A program made the position numbers and the translations under genes. This document shows, piece after piece, positions 24,809 to 40,354 of a DNA stretch of 64,000 bases. Every line of letters begins with the position of its first letter. Within the stretch, counting starts at the first letter, position 1. Under the pieces are notes generated by a model that searched no databases, had not been told where the DNA came from, and worked only from the letters and a program-made list of their open reading frames with translations. Origin of the DNA: Bugula neritina (Eukaryota > Bryozoa > Gymnolaemata > Cheilostomatida > Bugulidae). Where the stretch lies: positions 996,680 through 1,060,679 of the forward strand of contig OZ037767.1 in the NCBI GenBank assembly GCA_964035545.1, in the 5' to 3' direction.

Positions 24809-25462
24809 CCTCAGGTCCACTTTGTACAGAGGGCACACGGAGCACAGGCTATGAATAGGCTTGTTAGCCAATTCCACCAGTATTTTAATGACAAATAACT
24901 CATCAGTAATTCTGTTATTTATTACGAGATAGGCTCTCTTATCTAAAGCAATCGTTACAATGCGGAGAGATAACTCCAATGTGTTCAAATTTGTGAATTC
25001 TTGTCTATATTTAATTTAAAACCATTCCTTTTACTTGTAATGCTATCTATTGTTGATGACTCAGAGCAGGTTAATCGAATGTCTGGGACGTGTTCCTAGC
25101 GCCCCACATTTTTATATCAGTTTTGAAGATATAGGCTGAGCTTTTATATATTAAAATTAATAGTTTTATTTACTTGCAATGTATATTATTTTCTTATTTA
25201 TAATAAAATCTTTAAGGTAATCATTTGAAAATGCAATTAATTTTTTTCACTATTTAACTATATAAAGGATTTATCTCTGCAGTAAGAAAATTACTTTCAT
25301 TTCCACAATGTTACTCTGCAACTATACTACTTTCGGTTATGAAATATACAATATAATAGGTGTCTATCCGCTATCAGCATTTTAGCAAGCTTCTAGTTAC
25401 CATTAAAGGTCAAGGTAATAAATTAGTGTAGTTATAATATCAATGCCCGCTGTACTTCTTTT
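24809..25462. other. Convergent 3' interval between Pellino and the small TM gene
   Basis: Contains the 3' UTRs of two convergent genes. An AATAAA at 25202-25207 on the plus strand may end the Pellino transcript. No other gene is seen. Confidence 0.5.
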
Positions 25463-26284
25463 TCAACTTCGTTTCTTCTCTATCTTGCTTTGCTGTATGC
25501 GTCTCTGTGCCTCCGCATTTTCCTTCTTTAGCTGACGAATTCTCTTTTTCTCTTCACGTGTCACTTCTCGTTTGTTGAGGTTGCGAAGTATCGTACGAGT
25601 GAGTAACGCTGTAAACAGGATAGCTGCTTATGAAACTACAGCAATGTGGATGCTAGCAGCATGATTTAATAGAGACAGCGTTGAGATGCCATTAAATAAT
25701 ACACATTATATGTATAATTATATTCAATTGGAAATATTTCTCGCAACCAAAACACTTGAAATAAGATTTGTTTTGTTGTCCTACTACTAGAGACTATATG
25801 ACTCAATAATTAGAAGTTATTTTGATTGCATCAGTATATAATATATGTTTACATATATCACAGTATTCAGAATTATATAAGTATTTTGGTTTGTAGCCAA
25901 GAGAGAAAATAATTATAGAGCTGGACTAAAGGAAGTACAGACATATATTAGTAGTATACACTTACCAAAGAGGAATATCAGTAGAACAGCCGGCACAATC
26001 GTACTCATGACCCACATAAAGTTGTACGTCATGTCGTAGGACTTAGCAGATACAATCTCAGCATACTTATGTTCATACAAAGTTTGTAGCAAGGGTATTT
26101 CGGACACTTCTATAGCCTCCCTCATCTCATTAGAAGCCATTAGTCGTTGGAACTCAGGCTTTTGTAGTACTCTCATGATATCTATGTCACCAATTAGAGG
26201 TTGAAGTAAACTCTTGAATGAATCCTTCCACATGTCCCCATCCTTTAAACCTACTAAGTTATCAAATGCTGCCTTGTCAGCCAT
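25463..26284 (-). CDS. Small single-pass membrane protein with basic coiled-coil tail (family not recognised)
   Basis: Two exons, 26284-25966 and 25608-25463 (phase 1), 154 residues from the ATG at 26284. Residues 1-85 are soluble and helical, with repeated short Leu/Met/Pro-containing helices (PLIGDIDIMRVLQKPEFQRL). One hydrophobic segment follows (about 88-107, WVMSTIVPAVLLIFLFG). A highly charged Lys/Arg/Glu tail ends EKKRS and is probably coiled coil. No signal peptide is visible, so the membrane segment may act as an internal anchor. A 5' UTR intron probably ends at the AG just before the ATG region (about 26310). I do not recognise the family. Gene status rests on clean splice phase, the protein-like pattern and head-to-head placement with UAP56. 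Confidence 0.72.
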
Positions 26285-27726
26285 TCTGAATTGAACGAGA
26301 TAGTTACCTGTAATACTTTAGACACGTCTGCACTGCTCCACCTATCTACAGCTTGTCTTTAGAAAACTAACAGCTGCAGCCATTCCCATGATCCTGTTTG
26401 GAGTTGTGTTGCCTAGTAGTACAAACATAAAGGAATGTTGTCTAATAGTATAATATATCATGCATATGAAATATACTAGTTTCTTTTACTAGTCTTGGAA
26501 TTGCTTAGTCACAACTTTGTCACATTCACGTGTTAATGTTATGTAATATCTAACTACCAGCTTCATTAGTTAGCTGTTCCTACATGGTTTCACAGGCACC
26601 ATTTTCATCTTAAGTAAACTCTTAGAATCTATGTGCTTCTAGTTTATATAGCACTCATGAAAAGAAGACACAAAGCCATATATGCAACTATTTAAAAATT
26701 GTTGAATAGTAAACAATTATCTTCAATATCTTTGCAAATATAATAAATATATAGTTTAATTAGCTTAATTATATATATTATATACTATAACTACTCTCAT
26801 ACCTATTTAAGTATAATATATGCTTGATTTTGATAAAATATAACGAGGAGAGGAAAAACAGCTTTTTTAATTGTATAATGGTGTTATATAATGCTTATTA
26901 TTGGTAGCTCAAGATTTATTATCCTTACAGTGTGTTTTTTTAAATTATCTAGTGTAAGACTCACCAACTTTAGAGATACAAATTTTTTGAGTCCATCACA
27001 AGTTTTTAAAAATTATTAAAGCTGCATGTAATTTATAACAAATGCTAAAAATACATATTATACATTTATATGCAATAATGTGCCGTTTGCTAAAATATTG
27101 TCAACTGCAGAGTTGCCTAACCTTTCACTTACAAAACTAAACGCGCTTTTGCGCATGCGTACTCAAAAAATTACCCAAGTCGTCCATTTTTCTTTCTTCC
27201 ATTCTTCATTGTGATGTAAGTCTTCCTTCGTTGGGTTTTAAAAAGTGTAATAATGCTAAGAGCTATGTGAAATTATTGATTTTTATGATATTATGTGTTT
27301 TTTTATCAATTTTTACTTATTATTATCACCATAACCCAAACTATCACTGTGAGTGTGACACTGACTACGCCATTGCCCATTGGCCATTGCGCATCACTTT
27401 GACTTGCAGTTTCAGTTTCGACTTCCAGTTTCACTGTTTCATGATGGCTTACTCTTGGAGTTACTGTTAATGTTACACTTACTGTTACTCTTCCTTTTAC
27501 TTCTAGTCTTAGACTCAAAGTTAATCTTATCACTATTATTGTAATTATGACTATCGTCTATCGGTATGAGTGGCAGCCTATTGTCATTGACTTTAAGTTT
27601 GACTGTTCTAATTTTATTAATAGTTTAATTTAATTTTGATTTCAGTAAATTTAATTGTTCGCAGTCAAATTGAAATACGGTAAAATGATGAAAATAAATA
27701 ATTTTTACAGAAAAAGGGAACTGAAA
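26285..27726. promoter_or_regulatory. Shared upstream region of the small TM gene and UAP56
   Basis: 1.4 kb between two divergent start codons. At 27150-27161 lies TGCGCATGCGTA, close to the palindromic NRF1 consensus, next to an unusual CG cluster (ACGCGCTTTTGCGC). About 30 bases downstream is a pyrimidine-rich TTTTTCTTTCTTCC tract, a plausible start region. GATGTAAGT near 27213 and a TTTCAG near 27644 suggest a 5' UTR intron for UAP56. The remainder is AT-rich. Confidence 0.6.
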
Positions 27727-31317
<3,591 letters not shown>

Positions 31318-34035
31318 AGTTGTCTCCTCTCCATGAATATGAACATGTAGCCACCAGCACTAAAGTATATCGCACACCGGGAAACATGAACATTTGTCTC
31401 TACACTGTATATAGTTTAATTTTACCATTCTTTTTCAACCTTTGCTGATTTTTGTTGTCGACAATAACTGTAAAATAAATGTACTTTATTACTTCAGATA
31501 TTAAAAACTGTTGCACTTTTGTCTGTATTATTCAACAAGGTAACACAGGTTGAATATAAAATTTAATAAATCCTGATGCAGCAAGCTATGAGCCCAACAC
31601 TGTAAGACATATAAAAACTAATAGTGCATTATTACACGAACCACCAGCTGGTGTTGATATCTTATATTACTGTTAACTCATTGGGTTAGTTTCGCTCCCT
31701 CCAGGAAATAGCTGCAATGGCTTATGGGTGTATTTTAGCTGTTCCATGATGCCATACATTTTAAATAAGGGAGTTTCTTGCATTAAACCAATAATTTATC
31801 CTTGTACATATCAATGTTCATAGGATACTAAACTACTCAATTAGTTACAGGGTTTAGACTTCTCACCATGTTAACTTTCAGAAGTCGTGACCTCTTGACT
31901 AAAAGCCTACTTTTGCTTGCAATACCCAACCAATGTGGGAGTTGTGTTACACTGAACAACTTGAGTATTGGTGCAATAATATTTGGCTAATTACCTGCAA
32001 GAACTTTTCAGATGGTCATTAATAATTTAACTTGGCGGAAGTTGACAGATGGGAGGGGGGGGGCACAAGTCAATACAAGTTTTGGGATCAGACGGAATAG
32101 ATGTAGTTTTCTGTCGGTGTTTTCCGGCATTCACTAATTCATCCTTGCAACAATTACTCAGGGCGAGTCTTTCATCTGCTTTGGTCACTTTGCAAGGGAG
32201 ATTAGTTCTACATAGGTTATAGTATAGAATGAAAACACGATAAGAGAAACTGGATATACCTTGTACCATGTTATATTACACAGGCAGTTAAACACAGGTA
32301 TAATGTTCACGTCTCATTGAAAGCCCATGACTACCATTCATTTCTTGAGTTACATCTATCCATCGCGTTTGATCTCCTCGTATTGAGTGATAAAAATCAC
32401 AGTAAGATGAGACTGGATGCAACATAAACACATTGTATTATCGTATTACTCCGTCAGGGCTAGAATGTCATCCCTGCACAAGACCCACGGCGCAGTTGAA
32501 AGCTGAATTATCTGATCTAACTTACTAGACAAAATATGTAATCTGGTTGACCTTCTACATGACTCATATTACAAAGGAGGATAGAATCTTACATTAAATA
32601 CAGTTGTAAGGAAACTCAGAGATGAATGCATTTAGTTCTTCCCTTGCTCTGAATTCGAGAAAGTGATAATTATTATACAGTACTGAATGAAAAGAATTGT
32701 TTGTGGGCTACATAGTTATACACAATGCTATTTTCGAATTTTATTGTCGCCAAATACAACCGTCTTTAAAATTATTATGAAAAGTATTAGTCTATCAGGG
32801 GAAAATGACTTCAATATTTTATTATTAGAACGTGTAAGTTGAGGTGTTACTTAGCAAGTTACACATGTTAGCACAGCATTACATATAATCTAACGTTAAG
32901 TTTCTACTATATTTGCAGGTAAGTAATAATTGGTGTGCATATGAACACTATAACCTTGTGGAATGCTTCATAGAAATGCTGTATGCTTATGTCACACACT
33001 ATAAAAGACTTGAATACAGCTCAAATGTGAATAAAATAAGAAAATACAGTTCTACTATTAACATAAAATCCAACAGTACACAACAACTAAATTTATGGGT
33101 GGATATCAGCAGCAAGTTATTGCAATGGAGAACTGCAGGAATACAGAGATCTAATGAGACGTAGAAACCAATATGAACCAAACAAGTGACAGCAGTGGTT
33201 GCCTGCTGACCCAGAGAGATGGGAGTAAATACTCAATCTACCTTAGATATTCAGTGTTTTTACAATTATCTTCACTACTGTAGAGGCTTCATAGGACACT
33301 TCTAGGTGTAGTAATAGCTTAAGTTCTTTAACTTTCTTCATTGATTTCGGTTTGGGGGTTTGACTAAAACTCTTCCAAGAATGTAACTCATTTAGAGCAA
33401 AGGCTTTACACAAAAGACTCAATTGCCGCACCTCATGAATTAAACTGACTAGTTAAATGAATTGTAAGAAAAACATTTTCAACTCTAACCTAATTCAACT
33501 ATCAATATATACATTATTTTAATGCCTCTAATGTTGTCAGATTTTTTTAATAATGATGCATTAAATTTGACAATGTTTTGTAAATTTTTTTCGTAGTAAA
33601 AGACACTAGACTTGCTTAAATACAAACAGCATATTACGTTATTATAGTTACAATTGCTAGACATACAATTAAAGTGCTTGACAGATAATGGTTATAATTA
33701 TTACAATATAATATTCATCAAACTTTTGGCACCTCTTTGAATCCAGAAATTACCATTATGATAATCTTTCAGTGTTCAATTTTTTAAGCTCTCGATGTTT
33801 TGGCAGGCAAGCAGATGTGGGGAGTGTAATTGAGTGCAGAGTAGGTGTTAGGGCAAAGTGACATGTAGCTCTGGAGTAAATACTGATATACGTGATGATG
33901 TGTATGTCTAATTGAATTCATATTGAAAACAAATGGCTTAATGACAGCCCCTTGACTAATGTATTATTTATACTCGTATGCCATTGACTATCTCAAGAGC
34001 TATTTAGAAAATTAATGGGTTTTGCCAAGGGTTAG

Positions 34036-34128
34036 TGATGACGTATATTATTCAGCATTGACCAATCACTAATGGGCCCTGCATCTACTCAGCCAATCAG
34101 TGAACGGAGACCTGTCAACCTAGCCAAT
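34036..34128 (+). promoter_or_regulatory. CRE-like site plus three CCAAT boxes at 31-bp spacing
   Basis: TGATGACGTATA at 34036 is followed by CCAAT at 34062, 34093 and 34124, all in the same orientation (ACCAATCAC, GCCAATCAG, GCCAATCAC). Both intervals are exactly 31 bp. Arrays of NF-Y sites at about three helical turns are a known arrangement in animal promoters. About 200 bp downstream, ATATATGTAAGTTTC at 34321 resembles a donor, so a 5' non-coding exon could lie between. The nearest plus-strand gene is the AMOP gene, 6 kb away. Confidence 0.6.
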
Positions 34129-36907
34129 CACAGGTGTTGATGTTATTGACACTGACACCTCCCATACCTGGCTCCCAGACCCCATTCTTGTCTGCACTAA
34201 TTTTCTGGTCATAAGAATTGAATGTAGGAGTGAATGATGACTACTACTTCAGCTCTCCACTATTAGTAGAATTATCAGCAGTATAACAACTGGGGTCTGA
34301 TACACCAAATACTCACTGGATATATATGTAAGTTTCTGTAATCACTTCTCAGCTGTTTGTTTTTTATGTTGTTTGTTTATATTATATATAGAAAGTATAC
34401 TAATAGTTATACATCAGTCAGATACATGTAGGCTGTTAACATCAGTTCTGTTTTGGACATGAGTTAATGATGTCATGAGGGCATTTGAACTCGCATATTC
34501 TCGCTAATCACTAGTGAAAGATTTACTCTTTCTGTTGTAACAAACGTTTAGAACTCTTTTTGTTTCCTACAAAAGTGCAGGTCACAAGTTGTGAGTTTTT
34601 TGGAGTTTTTTAGAAAACTTTGCTAACAGTTCGTTACCACGAAGTTATAAGAATAAAATACACAGATAACACAAAGCTGTTATAAAAACATAATATGTAG
34701 AATTACTACAATCATTTCTTTCCACCCTTTATGGATGAGGAAGCACTTTGTCTGGTTACAATAAAGATTTCTATACTCACAAAAGCACACCCATACTTCA
34801 ATTCTAGAGCAGGGAAAAGTGCTCATATGAATTGGCTTGTTTGACAAGATTTGTTAAAAGTGCTATGAGAATAGAAAAGTCAATAACATGTGACATTTTA
34901 TGGTAAAATAGTACATAGTGGTTATAAATATAACTATAGTTTAATATTATAGTCTGGTCTGAGCAGCTGTCAGCTAGCGCATGCTCTTACAGTCTCTACA
35001 ATATATTCTATTATATTTTATTATGTTGCAATATTTTCTATGATAATACAAACTCTAAATAATTTATTTGTTATATTGCAATATAATTATTATTATACGT
35101 TCAATAACTTTTATTATAATACAATATTTCATTGCACCGTAATATAATTTATTTTAAATATTGCATCAGATTATATTATATTATTCTAGTCTATTATAAA
35201 TAGGCAATGTAAATGTTATAATAATTATAATTGATTTAAGGGTAAATATATATAGGAATAAGTTCACAATAATGAATTTATTCAAATTAAAAATACTAAG
35301 TTTATATTATATTATATTTATATTATATTAATAGAAAGATTAAGCTTATATAATTAATATACTTTTTAAATTAAAATGTGGCAGACGTTGCATTATGAAG
35401 TAAAAGTAAGTTATTCTTATCTTAAGTACAAGCAATTTGATTTTAAGGTGTCTTTTTAATTTTCATCTTATTTAAATATCCGTTTCACTTAATTTGACTT
35501 TCAACTTAGCAACATTTTGCCTCTCTGCATTAAAAAATAACTTAAGAAGTGCCTTAGCTCAGTCAAAAGCACACACTTACAATGTAGTCTACATTGTTTA
35601 AACTTTAAAGTCCTTCTTACAAATTAAACAGCTTTTTAATTTGAAAATTGGAAAGAAGCCAAGTTTATATTCCACCAGTAACCAGTAGGGTGGTTATAAG
35701 AACTAAATTCTACTTACTACGCTGAAAACTCTTTATAACTCACCCCAGCTAACCTTTTTAACTTACCGTTACACAAAACCAGAATTTCTGAATAAATAAA
35801 CTGGTGAATAATATTTATGAATGAATGCTCAGTGCTATGCAGTTAATTTCTCATTAAATGCGCTATTTGACACAGGAATTCCTAGTAACAACCATTGTTA
35901 AACAAACCATCCAAAGAAACCATGAAAGGAGTTCATGTTATTAATCAAACCCTCGTAGAAATATTTGTCATCCAACTCTGACAACCTGGTTTCTTTGTAA
36001 GACATCAGTTTCTATCTAACATTTAAATAATTAGCCTGCTATATTTTATATATACTGGTTGTATAGTTTAGTAATAACTGTAATTAACTATGCATTTTGC
36101 TTGCTGTTTGACAGGAATTGTGCATAGGCTGGTTTATACTGAATTTGATTCAAGTTAAGGGGCTTCTACTTCGGCTTCCCATAAACATTTCAACAGTTGG
36201 AAACTGATGCCGCTACATTGAATTGTGAAAATTTCTCTGACGTTACATACTTTTTTGGGGGTTTACTGGTTGTCTCTATGTTGAATGACGCAAAGAATAA
36301 ATAGAAAATTTAGCTAGCATTACACAATAGAAATAAAATCGTGTACATAACCAGAGTCATCTCCCTTGCAAGTTCCTGTGTCTATATAAACACAATAACA
36401 TTATAAACTGTGTCACATGAAACCATTTGACTCAACTTGCCATTATTTTGGAAAGTGAGATTGCGAAACATATACAGCTATTTTAAATGCAAGTAGTATT
36501 GTGCAGAGTTATCTCCTCCCCTCTTCCTGCTGATTTAAATTCAATTTTATTTGTCATATATGATGCAGCTTCAATGATATCTAATTACTATATTACCTCT
36601 CTAATATATAATACAGCTCAATATTAACATATCAAGTACTTCCTTCACAAGGCTGGTGTACTCGGACTATGGTCTATATTCTAAGGGCTGACTGGGTTAC
36701 CATGGTAACATCAAGTGTAAACACAGTATGAGAACTACCCTTGACATGTACTATCACAATTTGCAAATCAATATTTCCTCTTTGATCTTGGGCTAATGGG
36801 AAGTTAATTATCTTTTAGAAGTGCTTTTATCTCTAAAAAACCGCCAATGGCTATTGTACGGGCCATTAGGTAATAGATAACTGACCAGTGTCTACCCCGC
36901 CCAATGC

Positions 36908-37091
36908 CTGGGTACTCTACTAAACTCATGTCTAGATACTCTACTAAACTCATGTCTACATACTCTACTAAACTCATGTCTACTCTACTAAACTCATGTC
37001 TAGATACTCTACTAAACTCATATCTAGATACTCTACTAAACTCATGTCTAGATACTCTACTAAACTCATGTCTAGATACTCTACTAAACTG
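36908..37091. repeat. Minisatellite, 24-bp unit containing ATACTCTACTAAACTCATG
   Basis: About eight copies, some with TCTAG or TCTACAT linkers, in otherwise unique intergenic sequence. Confidence 0.92.
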
Positions 37092-37847
37092 ATGTGTTCA
37101 AATCACTAGTAGTACACAAACGACAATATTCTGATATTCGTCATCAGTAACCTGTCGACCTTCAGTCAATCATCTCCCACGCACATTAAAATAACAGTTT
37201 AAAAGAAAACACATTTGTGGCTGTTTAAACTACCCACATTTTTAGTATCTAACATTCTACATTTGGTTCTGAAGTTTATTGAAATAGTATAAGAAATCTT
37301 AATTAATCTGGCTGAAGGTGGGGAGAGGGTCATGTAAGAACACAACATAATAGTGTTATAATAGTTCCAAGAACCATATTAATCTTGCTATAGATAGACC
37401 TGTAAGCTTGGCCTGTAGTTCTAGTGACACGTGTGGGAACCCTGAACTCTAGTACTCTAACTAACATAATATCTTGATACCCCCTCTCCATTGTTCCTTA
37501 ACACCTTCAGTTCAAGAATTTACTCAATTTCAGATGTTTATATCTTGCAAAACCCCTAAATTGTAATGTTATGTAGTGCTACAGCTTAAGTTTTCTCTAC
37601 ACAGTACGATAGGTATCATTCGCACCACAATCTGTGAATATCTTAGCAAGGTGACACTGAGGATGTGGCACATATATCAGGATAATGGCTATTGTTTAAG
37701 ATTAGCTATTATTATAATGGCGTATCTGGCAATTACGAATGAGAAGCTCTACTCCAGCTGTCAGTGTATGAAATTATTGTTTTGGTTGATTTCAGTGTGG
37801 CTAGTCATGCTGGAAATAATATTGAGATGTTAGATGTCTGACTGTTG

Positions 37848-38052
37848 AGAATAATAGAACTGTAGAATAATAGAACTGTAGAATCATAGAACTGTAGAAT
37901 CATAGAACTGTAGAATCATAGAACTGTAGAATCATAGAACTGTAGAATCATAGAACTGTAGAATAATAGAACTGTAGAATCATAGAACTGTAGAATCATA
38001 GAACTGTAGAATCATAGAACTGTAGAATAATAGAACTGTAAAATAATAGAAC
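37848..38052. repeat. Minisatellite, 16-bp unit AGAATCATAGAACTGT
   Basis: About twelve copies with AATAATAGAACTGT variants at both edges. Confidence 0.93.
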
Positions 38053-40354
38053 CATCAGATACTGAGTTAGGAAAATGTAGATTTTTTATATGACTTCAAT
38101 TCAAAAAACCATTCCCTAAGTTTGAAGTGTTCCAGGGGTTAAACTAAGTTCAACTTAGTACAATAATATTAGCAGAACCAGAGTTGTAGTGTGAGTACCT
38201 GTTATGACAGATGTCTGGTAAGACAGCCCAGCTGTCAGAAGGGTGAGTGACACCGGAGAGCAAGTGGTGGCATGTAGTGTCACTGTTTACTGCCAAATAG
38301 AAGCCTCCCTTATGCCAATTTCATAAAATGCCTTAATTTTTACAAAAGAGTTTTGTGCTGGACCTCTACTGAGGTGTGTTCTGTATTGCTGGCTGCTGGT
38401 AGAGAGAGGATAAAGAACAAAAGGGGGAAAAGCAGCAGATAGCTTTGAAATATCCAAATAAGACAAAATAGCTGATAATTTTAAAGAACAAAAAGTAAAT
38501 AAAGCTACAAATATTGTCACATTGGTATGACAAGAAAGCCTTATGGTTTTATTTCTATAAAAATATTAATTTAAAACGCATTAAAGTCTACTAGCTGTTA
38601 CTTATTTTTAATATGAGAGAGTTCTATACAAAATCTAGTAGATAGATTCCGTGTAGTTACTACACACAATACCAAAGCCAGTTGTCTATTAGCTTGCCTC
38701 CAGCCTTCCCTCTTCAGCTAATTTATCAGAGTTTAGGCTAATTGTGGGAAACACAACAAAGACTAGCATCTCCTCAAGATTTCTATCAGTTCTGACACTC
38801 AGTCTCACAGATGTTAGTGCTGTAACAGTTTGTGAAAATAAAATCGTAGTGCTGAGACAATCTCGAGAAATATTTACAAGTATTGGAGAGTTACTGTTAG
38901 CAATATTGAAAGTGCTACATTGTTATATACTATTGTAAAGGCTATAATATTGATAAATATTTCATTTCTCGCAAACAATAAATATTTTTATGCAGCTGGC
39001 AGATTTTTAAACTGACACTTTAAATTTAGATTTTACAAAACTGTATAATTTATGCAATTGACGCAAAACAATACTGGCGTTGATTTGTTTATAACAATAT
39101 TAGTGTATAGCTCAATGCAATAATATAGACTATATAGCATAATATATAGCATAATGTAATGCAATAAAATATGACATTATATAACAATAATAATATATAG
39201 CATACTATAATATTAGTATAGAGCGTATTATAATAGTATTAGTACAACTATATATACTAGTATAATACTATACTAGTATATAACATAATATGTTAGTGTA
39301 TTAATTTCTACTCCTATAAATACTTTAGTCTTTTATAAATTTGCTCTGCTGTATCAAATTATATTTACATAAATCAGTACTTTTAAAAAGTAATTATTCT
39401 ATTTGTTATATTTACTAAAAGATGTTGAATAGAGCCATACAAAACATTCTAATTCTTATTATACTTATAATAGATATATTTTGAAATTCAGTTAAGGTGT
39501 GTATAATTTTACCTTAAGAAGTCTAAACATATAATTATATTATTGAGTAAAATTTGGTTATGTAATCGTTATAGAGCTATAGTTTTAATATTTTTAAAGC
39601 CTTTTATTTTTAGCCTGTAAATTCTATATTTGTATTGAGGTGTAGGAAGGACAGATGTCTGCGTATAATTACCTTCATTAGCTCTCAGCTCTCACATTCT
39701 TAGGGCATTACTCAGTCTGCCACAATCACTGCTTGCATCAAGGTTTACTCTATAGACTAACCATCTTATCCACACCTCATTAGCTGCGTCTGACAAGTTG
39801 GTCCCACCTTGCTGCTTGGTGAAGTCTCAGTCTATTTCCAACAAGCCTTGCCACTCCGTCTATTTTTACTAATAAAGAGCAATCGACTGGAAAGTCAAGC
39901 AGAGTATAAAAGATTTCACTTTGATCTTTGATTGCATTTGATTGGCTCAAATGCACGAGTGGAGTTAAGCTTTTTTCTGTTTTCATTCTGCCTTAGAACT
40001 TGCAGACGACACCAGCTCATGCTACAATAGTTTCATTTCACACTTGGTGCAACCTTGAACTAAGTGTTGCAGCCGACACCTAATCACGGGATTGAAGTTT
40101 TCGCTTTGAACTAAGCATTTCAGGCAATACTGCTTCATGTAGTTCAACTTCTCTTATTAACTTTTTACCACAGAGAGCTACAGAGATGCTGACAATAAAA
40201 TATTACTCTGACAGATGGTGAGAACTTTTCTTCTGCTGCCATATACAAACGCAACATCACGACAATAGCTATTCCCTGACAGCAAACAAAAAGATTTCAA
40301 GTGAAAGACAAAGGAGCAATAGTCAACTAAAAAAGCCTATACAATGGTAACCTA

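Larger units (their letters stand above)
31318..40354. other. Intergenic 9 kb
   Basis: UAP56 3' UTR (AATAAA at 31474-31479), then AT-rich sequence with no recognisable exon. Notable items are the CCAAT cluster at 34036-34128, the minisatellites at 36908 and 37848, and AT-rich TATAATA tracts at 35030-35350 and 39110-39300. At 39990-40150 three diverged copies of a motif like GAACTAAGTGTTGCAGCCGA precede the AMOP gene and may be 5' UTR. The frames at 32913, 37576 and 38287 show no homology that I recognise. Confidence 0.5.
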
